A stretch of DNA of 5,861 nt, from assembly GCA_903922535.1 (NCBI GenBank), contig CAIXUF010001269.1, positions 1-5,861 of the forward strand, in the 5' to 3' direction. Below, piece after piece: positions 1 through 5,703 of the stretch (position 1 is its first letter; each line of letters opens with the position of its first letter). The notes below the pieces were generated by a model. The model was given only the letters and a program-made list of their open reading frames with translations, was not told the DNA's origin and did no database searches. This DNA is from Candidatus Hydrogenedentota bacterium (GTDB lineage: Bacteria; Hydrogenedentota; Hydrogenedentia; Hydrogenedentiales; CAITNO01). The translations under genes were made by a program, and so were the position numbers.

Positions 1-94
1 GGGCGGTTGCCGGTTCTAGCGGGCCTCTGCCTCTATTACGCATTGAATGACGTTTCGCGCCACCAACGCTGTACGCCACATCCAACTGAATGTA

Positions 95-2842
95 TCACCC
101 GGTCGGCAACCTTTCTGGCGAGGAAGACGCCTTCTCGTCAGGGTTCCGATTCTCTGCCTCAGGGCCGGGGATGCTGTCCACCGAGTCCACAAGCACATGC
201 ACGGGAGGTTTCCCGTCTTTCCACGGCCCCAGAATGTCGTCGATGAATTCGCGGCGTGCCTCGGCGTGGACCTTCCAAAAGGGAATTCCCGTCTTTTTCA
301 GGTCCAGTGTGCGCTCCAGAAGGGCAAGCCCCGTCTCGGGCCTGATTTCACCACGGGGGGCGGTTGTGGGGCGCATGTATGGCGATCTGAGAAAATCCGC
401 GACATGCTTGACTCCGGCCCAGCAGACGATTAGGTTGGTCTCCAGGCTTCGCAATCCCTTTCCAAGGTATCCGTCAAAGATCCCCATAAGTTCTTTTCCT
501 GCAACGCCGTCGGCTCTGTCCGGAAACTCAATTTGATCGACACCAGAAATGTTATGTGCCACAATGGTCAAGTTCAGTGTGCAGTCACGGGGATGACCGT
601 CTGATTCAAACAGCGCCTTCAATTCGGCAAAGGTTCTGCAAAGTTTCACCTTTGGATGGTTCCGCTGGATTCTGTCGAGCTTCTCCTTTAGCGGAGCGCC
701 AACGAACTTGTTGTAACCAGTGGCGGTGAGATGGGGATTGTTGTTCTTGAGGGCCACGACGAAGTCCGAGTTCGACTCGACGAACTCCTTTTCTGTCAGA
801 GACAGCGGTATCGTCACGGCAATAACGATTACCTCCTCATCGGAGGGAACTCTTTCAATAGATGCAAGCGCTTGGGCAATGTTGTGTTTTCGGGTGGCAA
901 TGAAATCCTTATGTGTCTCAAATCCAGGCAGTTTCAGCCTCTCGAAGAAGTCGTTCCAGAAAGAAAGATCCACTAGATCCCCTAGCGCTTCGGGCATTCG
1001 GTACACCACTTGGAGAGATGAGCCGGACATGCGTCGCATTTGCGAGAGGAGGCTATGCGCCACCAACGCAATCCGTTTCCCCGGTACTCGGTCAGAAAGA
1101 CTACTCAGCGGCTTGTCGCGCTGTTCGGCTATAGCCATTCCCAATGCCCGAATTGGGTTCACGCCCACAAGCTCCTTCTTTCCCTCCTCGGCCATTGTGG
1201 CCATGGAAGCTATCTTCTGCTCTCCCGCTGATTTGAATTCCTGCATCAATCCACTCTCAAGTACTTTTCGCGATTGGGTCACCAGTTCGGCCGCCTCCGC
1301 GCAGACAAGAAAGGCGTTCTCCAAAGCCAGCGTGGTTTCTTCCGAGAGCACGTTGGCCTTCCAAGCTCCCCGAACCTTCTGGGACAGCATGTCCGGAAGT
1401 ACGGTCCGGGCGCTGAGCACGTTTACGGATTCCGACATGGCGGCGGCTTTCGATTCGATTATCTTATCCCATTCTTTCAGGAAGGGAGTTATTTCCGTGG
1501 GGGCGGCGCTGAACACCTTCCGCACCAGCGCATCCTGGCCGGATACACTAGGATTAGACTCAGCGACAACCCGCAGACAATTGGCGAGTTGGAACCGGTT
1601 AAGCGGCGAGAGACGGCGCCACGCCTCGACAAGACCTCCGGGAACATCAGCCCCCTCAAGCAGATTTTTTGTGCATGCCCGTGACAACGTCTGCGCGGTG
1701 CGTTCGCCAAAATGTTTCAGAATGTCCTCTCTTTCCTTGCGCAGGTCCGTTGCCAGTTGAGTTGGCAGAGTGGAGAGAATCTCCTCAAGCGCGGTGTCAG
1801 CAGATTTGACCTGTGTTTCGAGGTCCTCCATCGACTTCGGAATCGGTGTTCCAGGCAAGTAGTTTCCCATGAAAGTTTTGGCCTGTTTGAGCATCTGCTC
1901 CGGAACAGTCTGAACGATCAATCCGTTTTGGAAAGCCGGACCCTGTTCGGAGGGAACGATGGCGCGAAAGGCCCCCCGGTTGTCCAGGTCAACCGCTGCG
2001 GTCTTCTTTGATGGGTATGCGGTTTCGAGTGCGGCCCAATCACGCGGCACTTGACCCGCAAAGTCGCTGACCCGGACGATGTAGTCTGCCGGACTTTTCG
2101 GCGCCGACGTCGGCACCGATCTGTACGGGTCGGCAACGCCAAGCCTGTCCAGACGGTTGCGGACTTCGGGAAGCAGAAGCATGTCGAATGGGGTCGATGC
2201 GGCCTGAACCCCAGACTCTGCCCAAACTACCAGTGCCTGTGCCCTTGCTTCAGCGTCGCGGAGACCGTCTTCGTTCAGCCAACCGGGGGGAAATTCGGAT
2301 TCCAGCTTCTTTGGAGAGTTGTCCGGGACCGGTTCCCGCCTATTCTTCGCGGGTTTGGGTTGTTCGCCGACCGGGGCGGGGTAATAGTGTGTGCCCCGGT
2401 CCGGAGTCGGCAGAAAATACTGGGCACAGAGTGCTTCAATGCCGCTAATAGTCCCGCCCTCGACAGGCAGAGACTTTCGTTCTTCCCCATTGGAGACCGG
2501 ATTAAATGTCTTTCCAAGAACAGGTCCGGGACTGGTTTCCGTCTTGCAATACAGCATAGAACCGGCGGAAAGCTGCAACTGCAGTGGTTTATGGGTCAGG
2601 TTTTTCAGGTTGGCCGAAAGGTTCAGTCCCCTGGGTCCGGAATCGACGCGAAATTCCACCTCAACCCACTGCTTTTCAATGGCATCCGAAACAGTGGCTG
2701 ATTCTGCCGTGCCGGCGTTTTCCCCCAGGGTTATGGTCCAGTCCTTGCCAATGACCAGCGCCTGCTGCGCCATCGCATGGGCACCCATCAAGGATACCAA
2801 CGCGAACCCAGCCAGAAACCGAATCCCAATGCCTGTTTTCAC
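95..2842 (-). CDS. Predicted exported caspase/CHAT-like protein
   Basis: A 915-aa protein, third in the sigma operon. Residues 1-25 form a signal peptide (MKTGIGIRF, a hydrophobic core, then AHAMAQQ, cleavage likely after A25). Residues about 28-150 look like a beta sandwich: NLTHKPLQLQLSAG, then a conserved-looking Cys in EALCAQYFLP. A Pro/Lys-rich linker (about 155-187) leads to a long helical middle (about 310-590). The C-terminus resembles a CHAT/caspase-like (clan CD) fold: strand LNLTIVAHN with H763, strand TNLIVCWAG with C807, 44 residues apart, then a helix GIPFWKVHAEARREFI like the end of CHAT domains. The residue after the His is Asn, not the usual Gly, so peptidase activity is uncertain. 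The last 30 residues look disordered. The start is GTG 2842, with AGGAG seven nucleotides upstream; GTG 2875 would add 11 residues before the signal peptide and overlap the previous gene. The gene is certain, the fold probable and catalysis unproven. Confidence 0.72.
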   Translation of the reverse strand: MKTGIGIRFLAGFALVSLMGAHAMAQQALVIGKDWTITLGENAGTAESATVSDAIEKQWVEVEFRVDSGPRGLNLSANLKNLTHKPLQLQLSAGSMLYCKTETSPGPVLGKTFNPVSNGEERKSLPVEGGTISGIEALCAQYFLPTPDRGTHYYPAPVGEQPKPAKNRREPVPDNSPKKLESEFPPGWLNEDGLRDAEARAQALVVWAESGVQAASTPFDMLLLPEVRNRLDRLGVADPYRSVPTSAPKSPADYIVRVSDFAGQVPRDWAALETAYPSKKTAAVDLDNRGAFRAIVPSEQGPAFQNGLIVQTVPEQMLKQAKTFMGNYLPGTPIPKSMEDLETQVKSADTALEEILSTLPTQLATDLRKEREDILKHFGERTAQTLSRACTKNLLEGADVPGGLVEAWRRLSPLNRFQLANCLRVVAESNPSVSGQDALVRKVFSAAPTEITPFLKEWDKIIESKAAAMSESVNVLSARTVLPDMLSQKVRGAWKANVLSEETTLALENAFLVCAEAAELVTQSRKVLESGLMQEFKSAGEQKIASMATMAEEGKKELVGVNPIRALGMAIAEQRDKPLSSLSDRVPGKRIALVAHSLLSQMRRMSGSSLQVVYRMPEALGDLVDLSFWNDFFERLKLPGFETHKDFIATRKHNIAQALASIERVPSDEEVIVIAVTIPLSLTEKEFVESNSDFVVALKNNNPHLTATGYNKFVGAPLKEKLDRIQRNHPKVKLCRTFAELKALFESDGHPRDCTLNLTIVAHNISGVDQIEFPDRADGVAGKELMGIFDGYLGKGLRSLETNLIVCWAGVKHVADFLRSPYMRPTTAPRGEIRPETGLALLERTLDLKKTGIPFWKVHAEARREFIDDILGPWKDGKPPVHVLVDSVDSIPGPEAENRNPDEKASSSPERLPTG

Positions 2843-2849
2843 TAGTGCG

Positions 2850-2854
2850 CTCCT
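2850..2854 (-). promoter_or_regulatory. Ribosome binding site of the CHAT-like gene, overlapping the upstream stop
   Basis: AGGAG shares bases with the TAG stop (2855-2853) of the zinc-finger gene and lies seven nucleotides before GTG 2842. That start gives a compact, standard signal peptide with two charged residues before the hydrophobic core. This is the main reason to prefer it over the in-frame GTG at 2875. Confidence 0.7.
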
Positions 2855-4058
2855 ACAGGCATTCCTCCCCTTCACGCAATTCCGACAGCACGCCCACCCA
2901 TGACTCGCGCAAGGCGTTCAGGTGAACGGCGGCGCCCCCCAATGCGGCCCTCTGTTCCGCTGACCCGTCTTTGTTCATTTCGCCGACACATTCTGCAAGA
3001 CGGTAATCGTAAAGACTAACCAGGCATGCCGCGTAGAGCACGTCTGTCACGGCCCCCTTTGAGGTCAACAGTTTAACAGCCTCATCGTGCAGGCCGATGC
3101 TGCTGAGCGTGACAAAAGTCATTATTTCCTCAGGAATCTCGCCCAAAGCCTCAGACTTCTTGTTCCGTTTCTTCGGTTTGGGTTTTGGAATCTTGCGCAG
3201 TGAAACCTGCTCCGGCTTCGCGCAGGAAACACGAAAGGGAATATTCCCGGTTTCGCCGAGTTTTCTTCCTTCGGCATCGAATGCGTCCACGGACCACCAG
3301 CACCAGACATCTGTCCCCAATTCCATTTCGATGCAATCGGAAGACAGTCTCTCCGGCGCGTTTCCGGACGTCGGTTCGAGGGAGATTTCGTGCGTCTTTC
3401 CGATGTTCGGGTTTGAAACGCGAAAAAGGTAGGAATCCGCCCGACCATGGGCTGACCAGATGAATTCAAACGGCTTACGGACATCGGATCGCAGGGGCTG
3501 AAATGCGCGAAGCATCGCCGCCCCCAGCGTGACCTGTAGGGCTGGTATCGGCAGCGTTGTCGACTGGAGCAGCTCGATGACTCTTTCCAACACTTGCGGA
3601 AAAGCCGATGAAATGCTTCGCAGATTGTCCGCAAGGGTCTGACGAAGGGATGTTATTCCCTCCTTCACCGCTTCTTTCGGCAGTTCCGCCCCGGCTTCAC
3701 TTTCCGCTCCTGCCCAGTCTGCGCATTCTTCAATCAGTTCCGAGCAGTGGGGGCACGCGGCAATGTGTATTGCAACCTTATGCGCCGCCCCGCGGGCTGT
3801 GTCTTTTTGCTGCAGGTAATCGAGAACGCTGGAGATGCTCAACGCGCCGCAACCCATCCAGCAACTGCCTTCGGCAAGTTCCGCCGCCCCCTCGCGCAAA
3901 TCACGCAGCCATGCGGTGCTTTCTTCGCATGCGGGACATTCGGCGAGGTGGGCCTTCCATGCCGACAACTGTTTTTCGTCCATTTCCCCGTTCATCTCGG
4001 CCAAGGCATGGTCCGCAATGGCTTCATACAGTTGGCTCTTCGGGCGATGGTCCATCAT
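2853..4058 (-). CDS. Putative anti-sigma factor: double zinc finger, FN3-like domain
   Basis: A 401-aa protein encoded directly after the sigma gene, most likely its regulator. Two HxxxCxxC motifs of the ZAS/zf-HC2 kind are present: H37-C41-C44 and H98-C102-C105, each after an amphipathic helix. Single-copy ZAS domains in known anti-sigma factors bind zinc and wrap the sigma factor; two copies are less usual. Residues 127-190 are helical and moderately hydrophobic, but I see no clear transmembrane segment. Residues 194-279 look like a fibronectin-III-type beta sandwich (PFEFIWSA, SYLFRV, VWCWWSVDAFDAEG, NIPFRV). A strongly basic Lys/Pro linker at 289-301 leads to a helical C-terminus (308-395) resembling degenerate TPR-type repeats. 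The start at 4058 is chosen for its ATGA overlap with the sigma stop and GGAG five nucleotides upstream; GTG at 4094 would add 12 residues. The sigma-binding role is inferred from motif and context. It could also be a cytoplasmic adaptor. Confidence 0.8.
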   Translation of the reverse strand: MMDHRPKSQLYEAIADHALAEMNGEMDEKQLSAWKAHLAECPACEESTAWLRDLREGAAELAEGSCWMGCGALSISSVLDYLQQKDTARGAAHKVAIHIAACPHCSELIEECADWAGAESEAGAELPKEAVKEGITSLRQTLADNLRSISSAFPQVLERVIELLQSTTLPIPALQVTLGAAMLRAFQPLRSDVRKPFEFIWSAHGRADSYLFRVSNPNIGKTHEISLEPTSGNAPERLSSDCIEMELGTDVWCWWSVDAFDAEGRKLGETGNIPFRVSCAKPEQVSLRKIPKPKPKKRNKKSEALGEIPEEIMTFVTLSSIGLHDEAVKLLTSKGAVTDVLYAACLVSLYDYRLAECVGEMNKDGSAEQRAALGGAAVHLNALRESWVGVLSELREGEECL

Positions 4059-4735
4059 CGGTTCTCCAGCGACCCTGTCAAAAGGGCTTTGCACACCACA
4101 CCGGTCGGAACCCAGCCTTTCGTTTCTTTTCCTCGGGATTCAAAATAGTGGACTATTGCTTGTGCCAGTATCTTTTTGCGGTAACGCTGGGTGTTTCTCG
4201 TGCTTGTCCCATGGGGTGTTCCCCGCCAAGCGCTGTTCAGCGCTTTTGTGTGCAGTATAACTGCCTGAAGCAGCCGAAATGATGAAGCCGGGCCGTGGGC
4301 TTTGCCGAAGGCTTCAAGCGCACGCGCCACCTCATCCCGGCGGGATTGTCTATCCTCCGATTCCTCAAGAATTGTGACGGGGGTCTGCAACTCCTTTCCC
4401 GCCTTCCCGATATCCTCCGCCTGTGCCCCATCCTTGCCCAAATCCGCAATGGGTACTTCCCACTTGTGCCTGCGACGCCAGTCAATCCAGCGGTGTGTCG
4501 CAATGCACAGAACAAAGGGAACCGGATGTTGTTCGGTGTCCACCTTTCCTGTAACCAGACACGTTTCAAACTTGAAGAGTGCCTCGTTTGCAAAATCCTC
4601 GGGCCCCTTGCCGGCCACGACAGGCTTGCGGAACTTCCTGTGCACCTGGTTGGAAAGCCAGTCCCAAGCCTTTCGGTCGTGTGCGGCCAGTAATATCCAC
4701 AGCCCGGCAACAGACTCCTCTTGAATGACCGCCAT
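4055..4735 (-). CDS. ECF-like RNA polymerase sigma factor, divergent region 4
   Basis: A 226-aa protein read as a group 4 (extracytoplasmic function) sigma factor, which directs RNA polymerase to a small set of promoters. Region 2 spans about residues 18-90: GPEDFANEALFKF (44-56) matches the acidic 2.2 helix that contacts the beta-prime subunit, and PFVLCIATHRWIDWRRRHK (73-91) matches the 2.3/2.4 promoter-melting and -10 recognition helix. A charged linker covers about 92-135. Region 4 is weaker: residues 152-190 (FRLLQAVILHTK, then STRNTQRYRKKIL) align with the helix-turn-helix, but the usual 'EIA..LG.S..TV' core is not recognisable. A 27-residue basic tail follows. I chose the ATG at 4735 over a GTG at 4756 because GAGGT lies six nucleotides before it. 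The stop overlaps the next start as ATGA, so the two are probably translationally coupled. That partner carries anti-sigma zinc fingers, which supports the call. Confidence 0.85.
   Translation of the reverse strand: MAVIQEESVAGLWILLAAHDRKAWDWLSNQVHRKFRKPVVAGKGPEDFANEALFKFETCLVTGKVDTEQHPVPFVLCIATHRWIDWRRRHKWEVPIADLGKDGAQAEDIGKAGKELQTPVTILEESEDRQSRRDEVARALEAFGKAHGPASSFRLLQAVILHTKALNSAWRGTPHGTSTRNTQRYRKKILAQAIVHYFESRGKETKGWVPTGVVCKALLTGSLENR
4064..4067 (-). promoter_or_regulatory. Ribosome binding site of the zinc-finger gene, inside the sigma gene
   Basis: GGAG lies five nucleotides before the ATG at 4058 and sits within the last codons of the sigma gene. Together with the ATGA stop/start overlap it indicates translational coupling, a usual way to keep sigma and anti-sigma near a fixed ratio. 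Confidence 0.6.
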
Positions 4736-4741
4736 CACTGC

Positions 4742-4746
4742 ACCTC
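4742..4746 (-). promoter_or_regulatory. Ribosome binding site of the sigma gene
   Basis: GAGGT lies six nucleotides upstream of the ATG at 4735-4733. It falls inside the longer reading that would start at GTG 4756, which has no purine-rich site of its own at the right distance. It therefore favours the shorter protein. A GTG immediately before the ATG (4738-4736) is a second, less well placed possibility. Confidence 0.6.
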
Positions 4747-4976
4747 GCTCGCCCACCCTTGCAATGTTCCCCAGCCCAAGGCTTCGGCAGAACCTAGTAG
4801 AACCTGTTTCAAGATATCATCCGCAACGTCTCCCGCGCAACTTGGAGGGGCGGACCGTCGGACCAGCCGGACTCATCGGGTCACTCCAAAGAGTTTTTGC
4901 CAAAGATGCCGCAAACAAGAAGGGAATACAACGGCACTCGACAGGGGCGTCACCCGGAAAGAGCGGTGTGCACACA

Positions 4977-5005
4977 ACCCGCCGGTGATGTGCCTGCCGG
5001 CGGGT
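4977..5005. repeat. Perfect 9-bp inverted repeat (hairpin)
   Basis: ACCCGCCGG at 4977-4985 is exactly complementary to CCGGCGGGT at 4997-5005, with an 11-nt loop. A perfect 10-bp palindrome, GTGTGCACAC, lies next to it at 4966-4975. The stem lies about 140 nt after the CFI-box stop and about 240 nt before the sigma start. No T-tract follows it on either strand, so it is not a standard intrinsic terminator. It could be an attenuating or stabilising RNA structure, or a protein binding site. Confidence 0.55.
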
Positions 5006-5147
5006 CATGCCACAAGCCTGTCGATGAACGCGTTTGACGGTCTGTCCTTCAAGGTTCCCCCACGTCGGGGTGCCTCAAGTGCGCCTCAATGTCGACTCCT
5101 CCGTCGAGACAGGCAGCGGTCTTATTAGGAAGCCCTCTCGCTGGCCT

Positions 5148-5570
5148 TTAGTAGTCAAGTAGTGCTACGGCATGGTCAAGGCCCTTGCGAACCACGCGGC
5201 CCAACCAAGGGTGCTTTTTCACCGTCTTTGCCAAAGAGGGGCCGGTCCGGTAATAAAAGGCGATGAACCATTTTCCCGCGCGCGACTTCTTCAAGACATC
5301 GTCCCGGAACCTCCGAAGCACCTTGACCTGGGGGCAATCGTAGTCACCGTACACCGCGGTGGCGATAAAGCACCCTCCGGATGACGCCGCAGCCGGGATT
5401 CTGACGTGAGAACCGCATTTGGGGCACCTATGGCCGTTGTCAATGAATTCCTGCTTCCCGCCCACATACTGGCAACCCTCACATTTCACGCCAGAAAGGA
5501 TCACATTGCATTTGGGGCAGCGGTCCAGAGGGTAGGGCATCGTGGCACCGCACCGAGAGCATTTGTACAT
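5148..5570 (-). CDS. Zinc-ribbon / CFI-box C-terminal domain protein
   Basis: A 140-aa protein with two parts. Residues 1-52 carry four CxxC pairs (C4/C7, C18/C21, C30/C33, C49/C52), which look like two consecutive four-Cys zinc ribbons. Residues 66-138 begin with the motif GGCFIATAVYGD and continue with QVKVLRRFRD, a WFIAFYYRTGPSLA stretch and a basic VVRKGL segment. This is the pattern of the CFI-box domain, usually found at the C-terminus of otherwise unrelated proteins and without a settled biochemical role. There is no signal peptide or clear transmembrane helix, so it is probably cytoplasmic or peripheral; the FIAFYY stretch is hydrophobic but short. The ATG start is supported by AAGGAG nine nucleotides upstream. 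The gene lies on the same strand as the sigma operon but 412 nt upstream of it, so co-transcription is not shown. The domain call is firm; function is unknown. Confidence 0.9.
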   Translation of the reverse strand: MYKCSRCGATMPYPLDRCPKCNVILSGVKCEGCQYVGGKQEFIDNGHRCPKCGSHVRIPAAASSGGCFIATAVYGDYDCPQVKVLRRFRDDVLKKSRAGKWFIAFYYRTGPSLAKTVKKHPWLGRVVRKGLDHAVALLDY

Positions 5571-5606
5571 AGGTCTTGTCTCCTTATTGTTCTGGGACTG
5601 TTCGCC

Positions 5607-5623
5607 CGGGCGCCGTGCACCCG
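5607..5623 (-). promoter_or_regulatory. Small hairpin in the leader of the CFI-box gene
   Basis: On the minus strand CGGGTGC and GCGCCCG flank a 3-nt loop, forming a 7-bp stem with one G-U pair. It ends 21 nt before the AAGGAG of the CFI-box gene (5585-5580). If the transcript begins upstream of it, the stem would sit in the 5' leader without covering the ribosome site. A regulatory role is a guess. Confidence 0.3.
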
Positions 5624-5639
5624 CTAATAACCTATGTTA

Positions 5640-5651
5640 CGCAGGCCTGCG
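5640..5651. repeat. Perfect 12-bp palindrome upstream of the CFI-box gene
   Basis: CGCAGGCCTGCG is self-complementary over all 12 bases and lies 70-81 bp upstream of the CFI-box ATG, beside an AT-richer stretch (5624-5639) that could hold a -10 element. The position suits an operator, but GC-rich DNA yields such palindromes by chance at times. Confidence 0.35.
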
Positions 5652-5691
5652 CTGCGTCGCGCCACAGGTATGCGCCGAGACTTGGCGAGGG

Positions 5692-5703
5692 CTGCCGCGG
5701 CAG
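5692..5703. repeat. Second perfect 12-bp palindrome
   Basis: CTGCCGCGGCAG is fully self-complementary and lies 40 bp from the palindrome at 5640-5651. Immediately next to it, GCAGAC (5700-5705) and GTCTGC (5715-5720) form a further inverted repeat with a 9-nt loop. The cluster suggests a structured RNA or protein-binding region, but no known element is recognised. Confidence 0.3.

Larger units (their letters stand above)
4736..5147. other. Non-coding gap between the CFI-box gene and the sigma operon
   Basis: These 412 nt hold no convincing gene. A plus-strand frame of about 135 codons (4721-5128) is rich in Arg, Ser, Pro and Cys, resembles no family I know and has no good ribosome site. The gap should contain the promoter of the sigma operon. 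A weak minus-strand sigma-70-like pair is TTGCGC (4840-4835) and TATCTT (4816-4811) with an 18-nt spacer, matching consensus poorly. A GGGGAAC on the minus strand (4772-4766) resembles an ECF -35 element but lies too close to the start codon to serve with the chosen ribosome site. The hairpin at 4977-5005 is described separately. Confidence 0.6.

Noticed and set aside
1..94. Terminator or further gene after the CHAT-like gene
   Set aside because: No stem with a T-tract and no supported frame; the operon could continue outside the window.
720..1760. Plus-strand open frame of 346 codons
   Set aside because: It is antisense to the CHAT-like gene, has a Ser/Arg-rich composition typical of shadow frames, no recognisable domain and no good ribosome site.
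2051..2701. Plus-strand open frame of 216 codons
   Set aside because: Antisense to the beta-rich N-terminal part of the CHAT-like gene; composition is typical of a shadow and no motif is visible.
3608..4282. Plus-strand open frame of 224 codons
   Set aside because: Lies across the zinc-finger and sigma genes on the opposite strand, is rich in Pro, Arg and Ser, and resembles nothing known.
4977..5005. Intrinsic terminator after the CFI-box gene
   Set aside because: The stem is strong but no T-tract follows on either strand, and it lies about 140 nt past the stop codon.
4721..5128. Plus-strand open frame of 135 codons in the intergenic gap
   Set aside because: It is the only sizeable frame there, but composition, lack of a ribosome site and lack of any motif argue against a gene.
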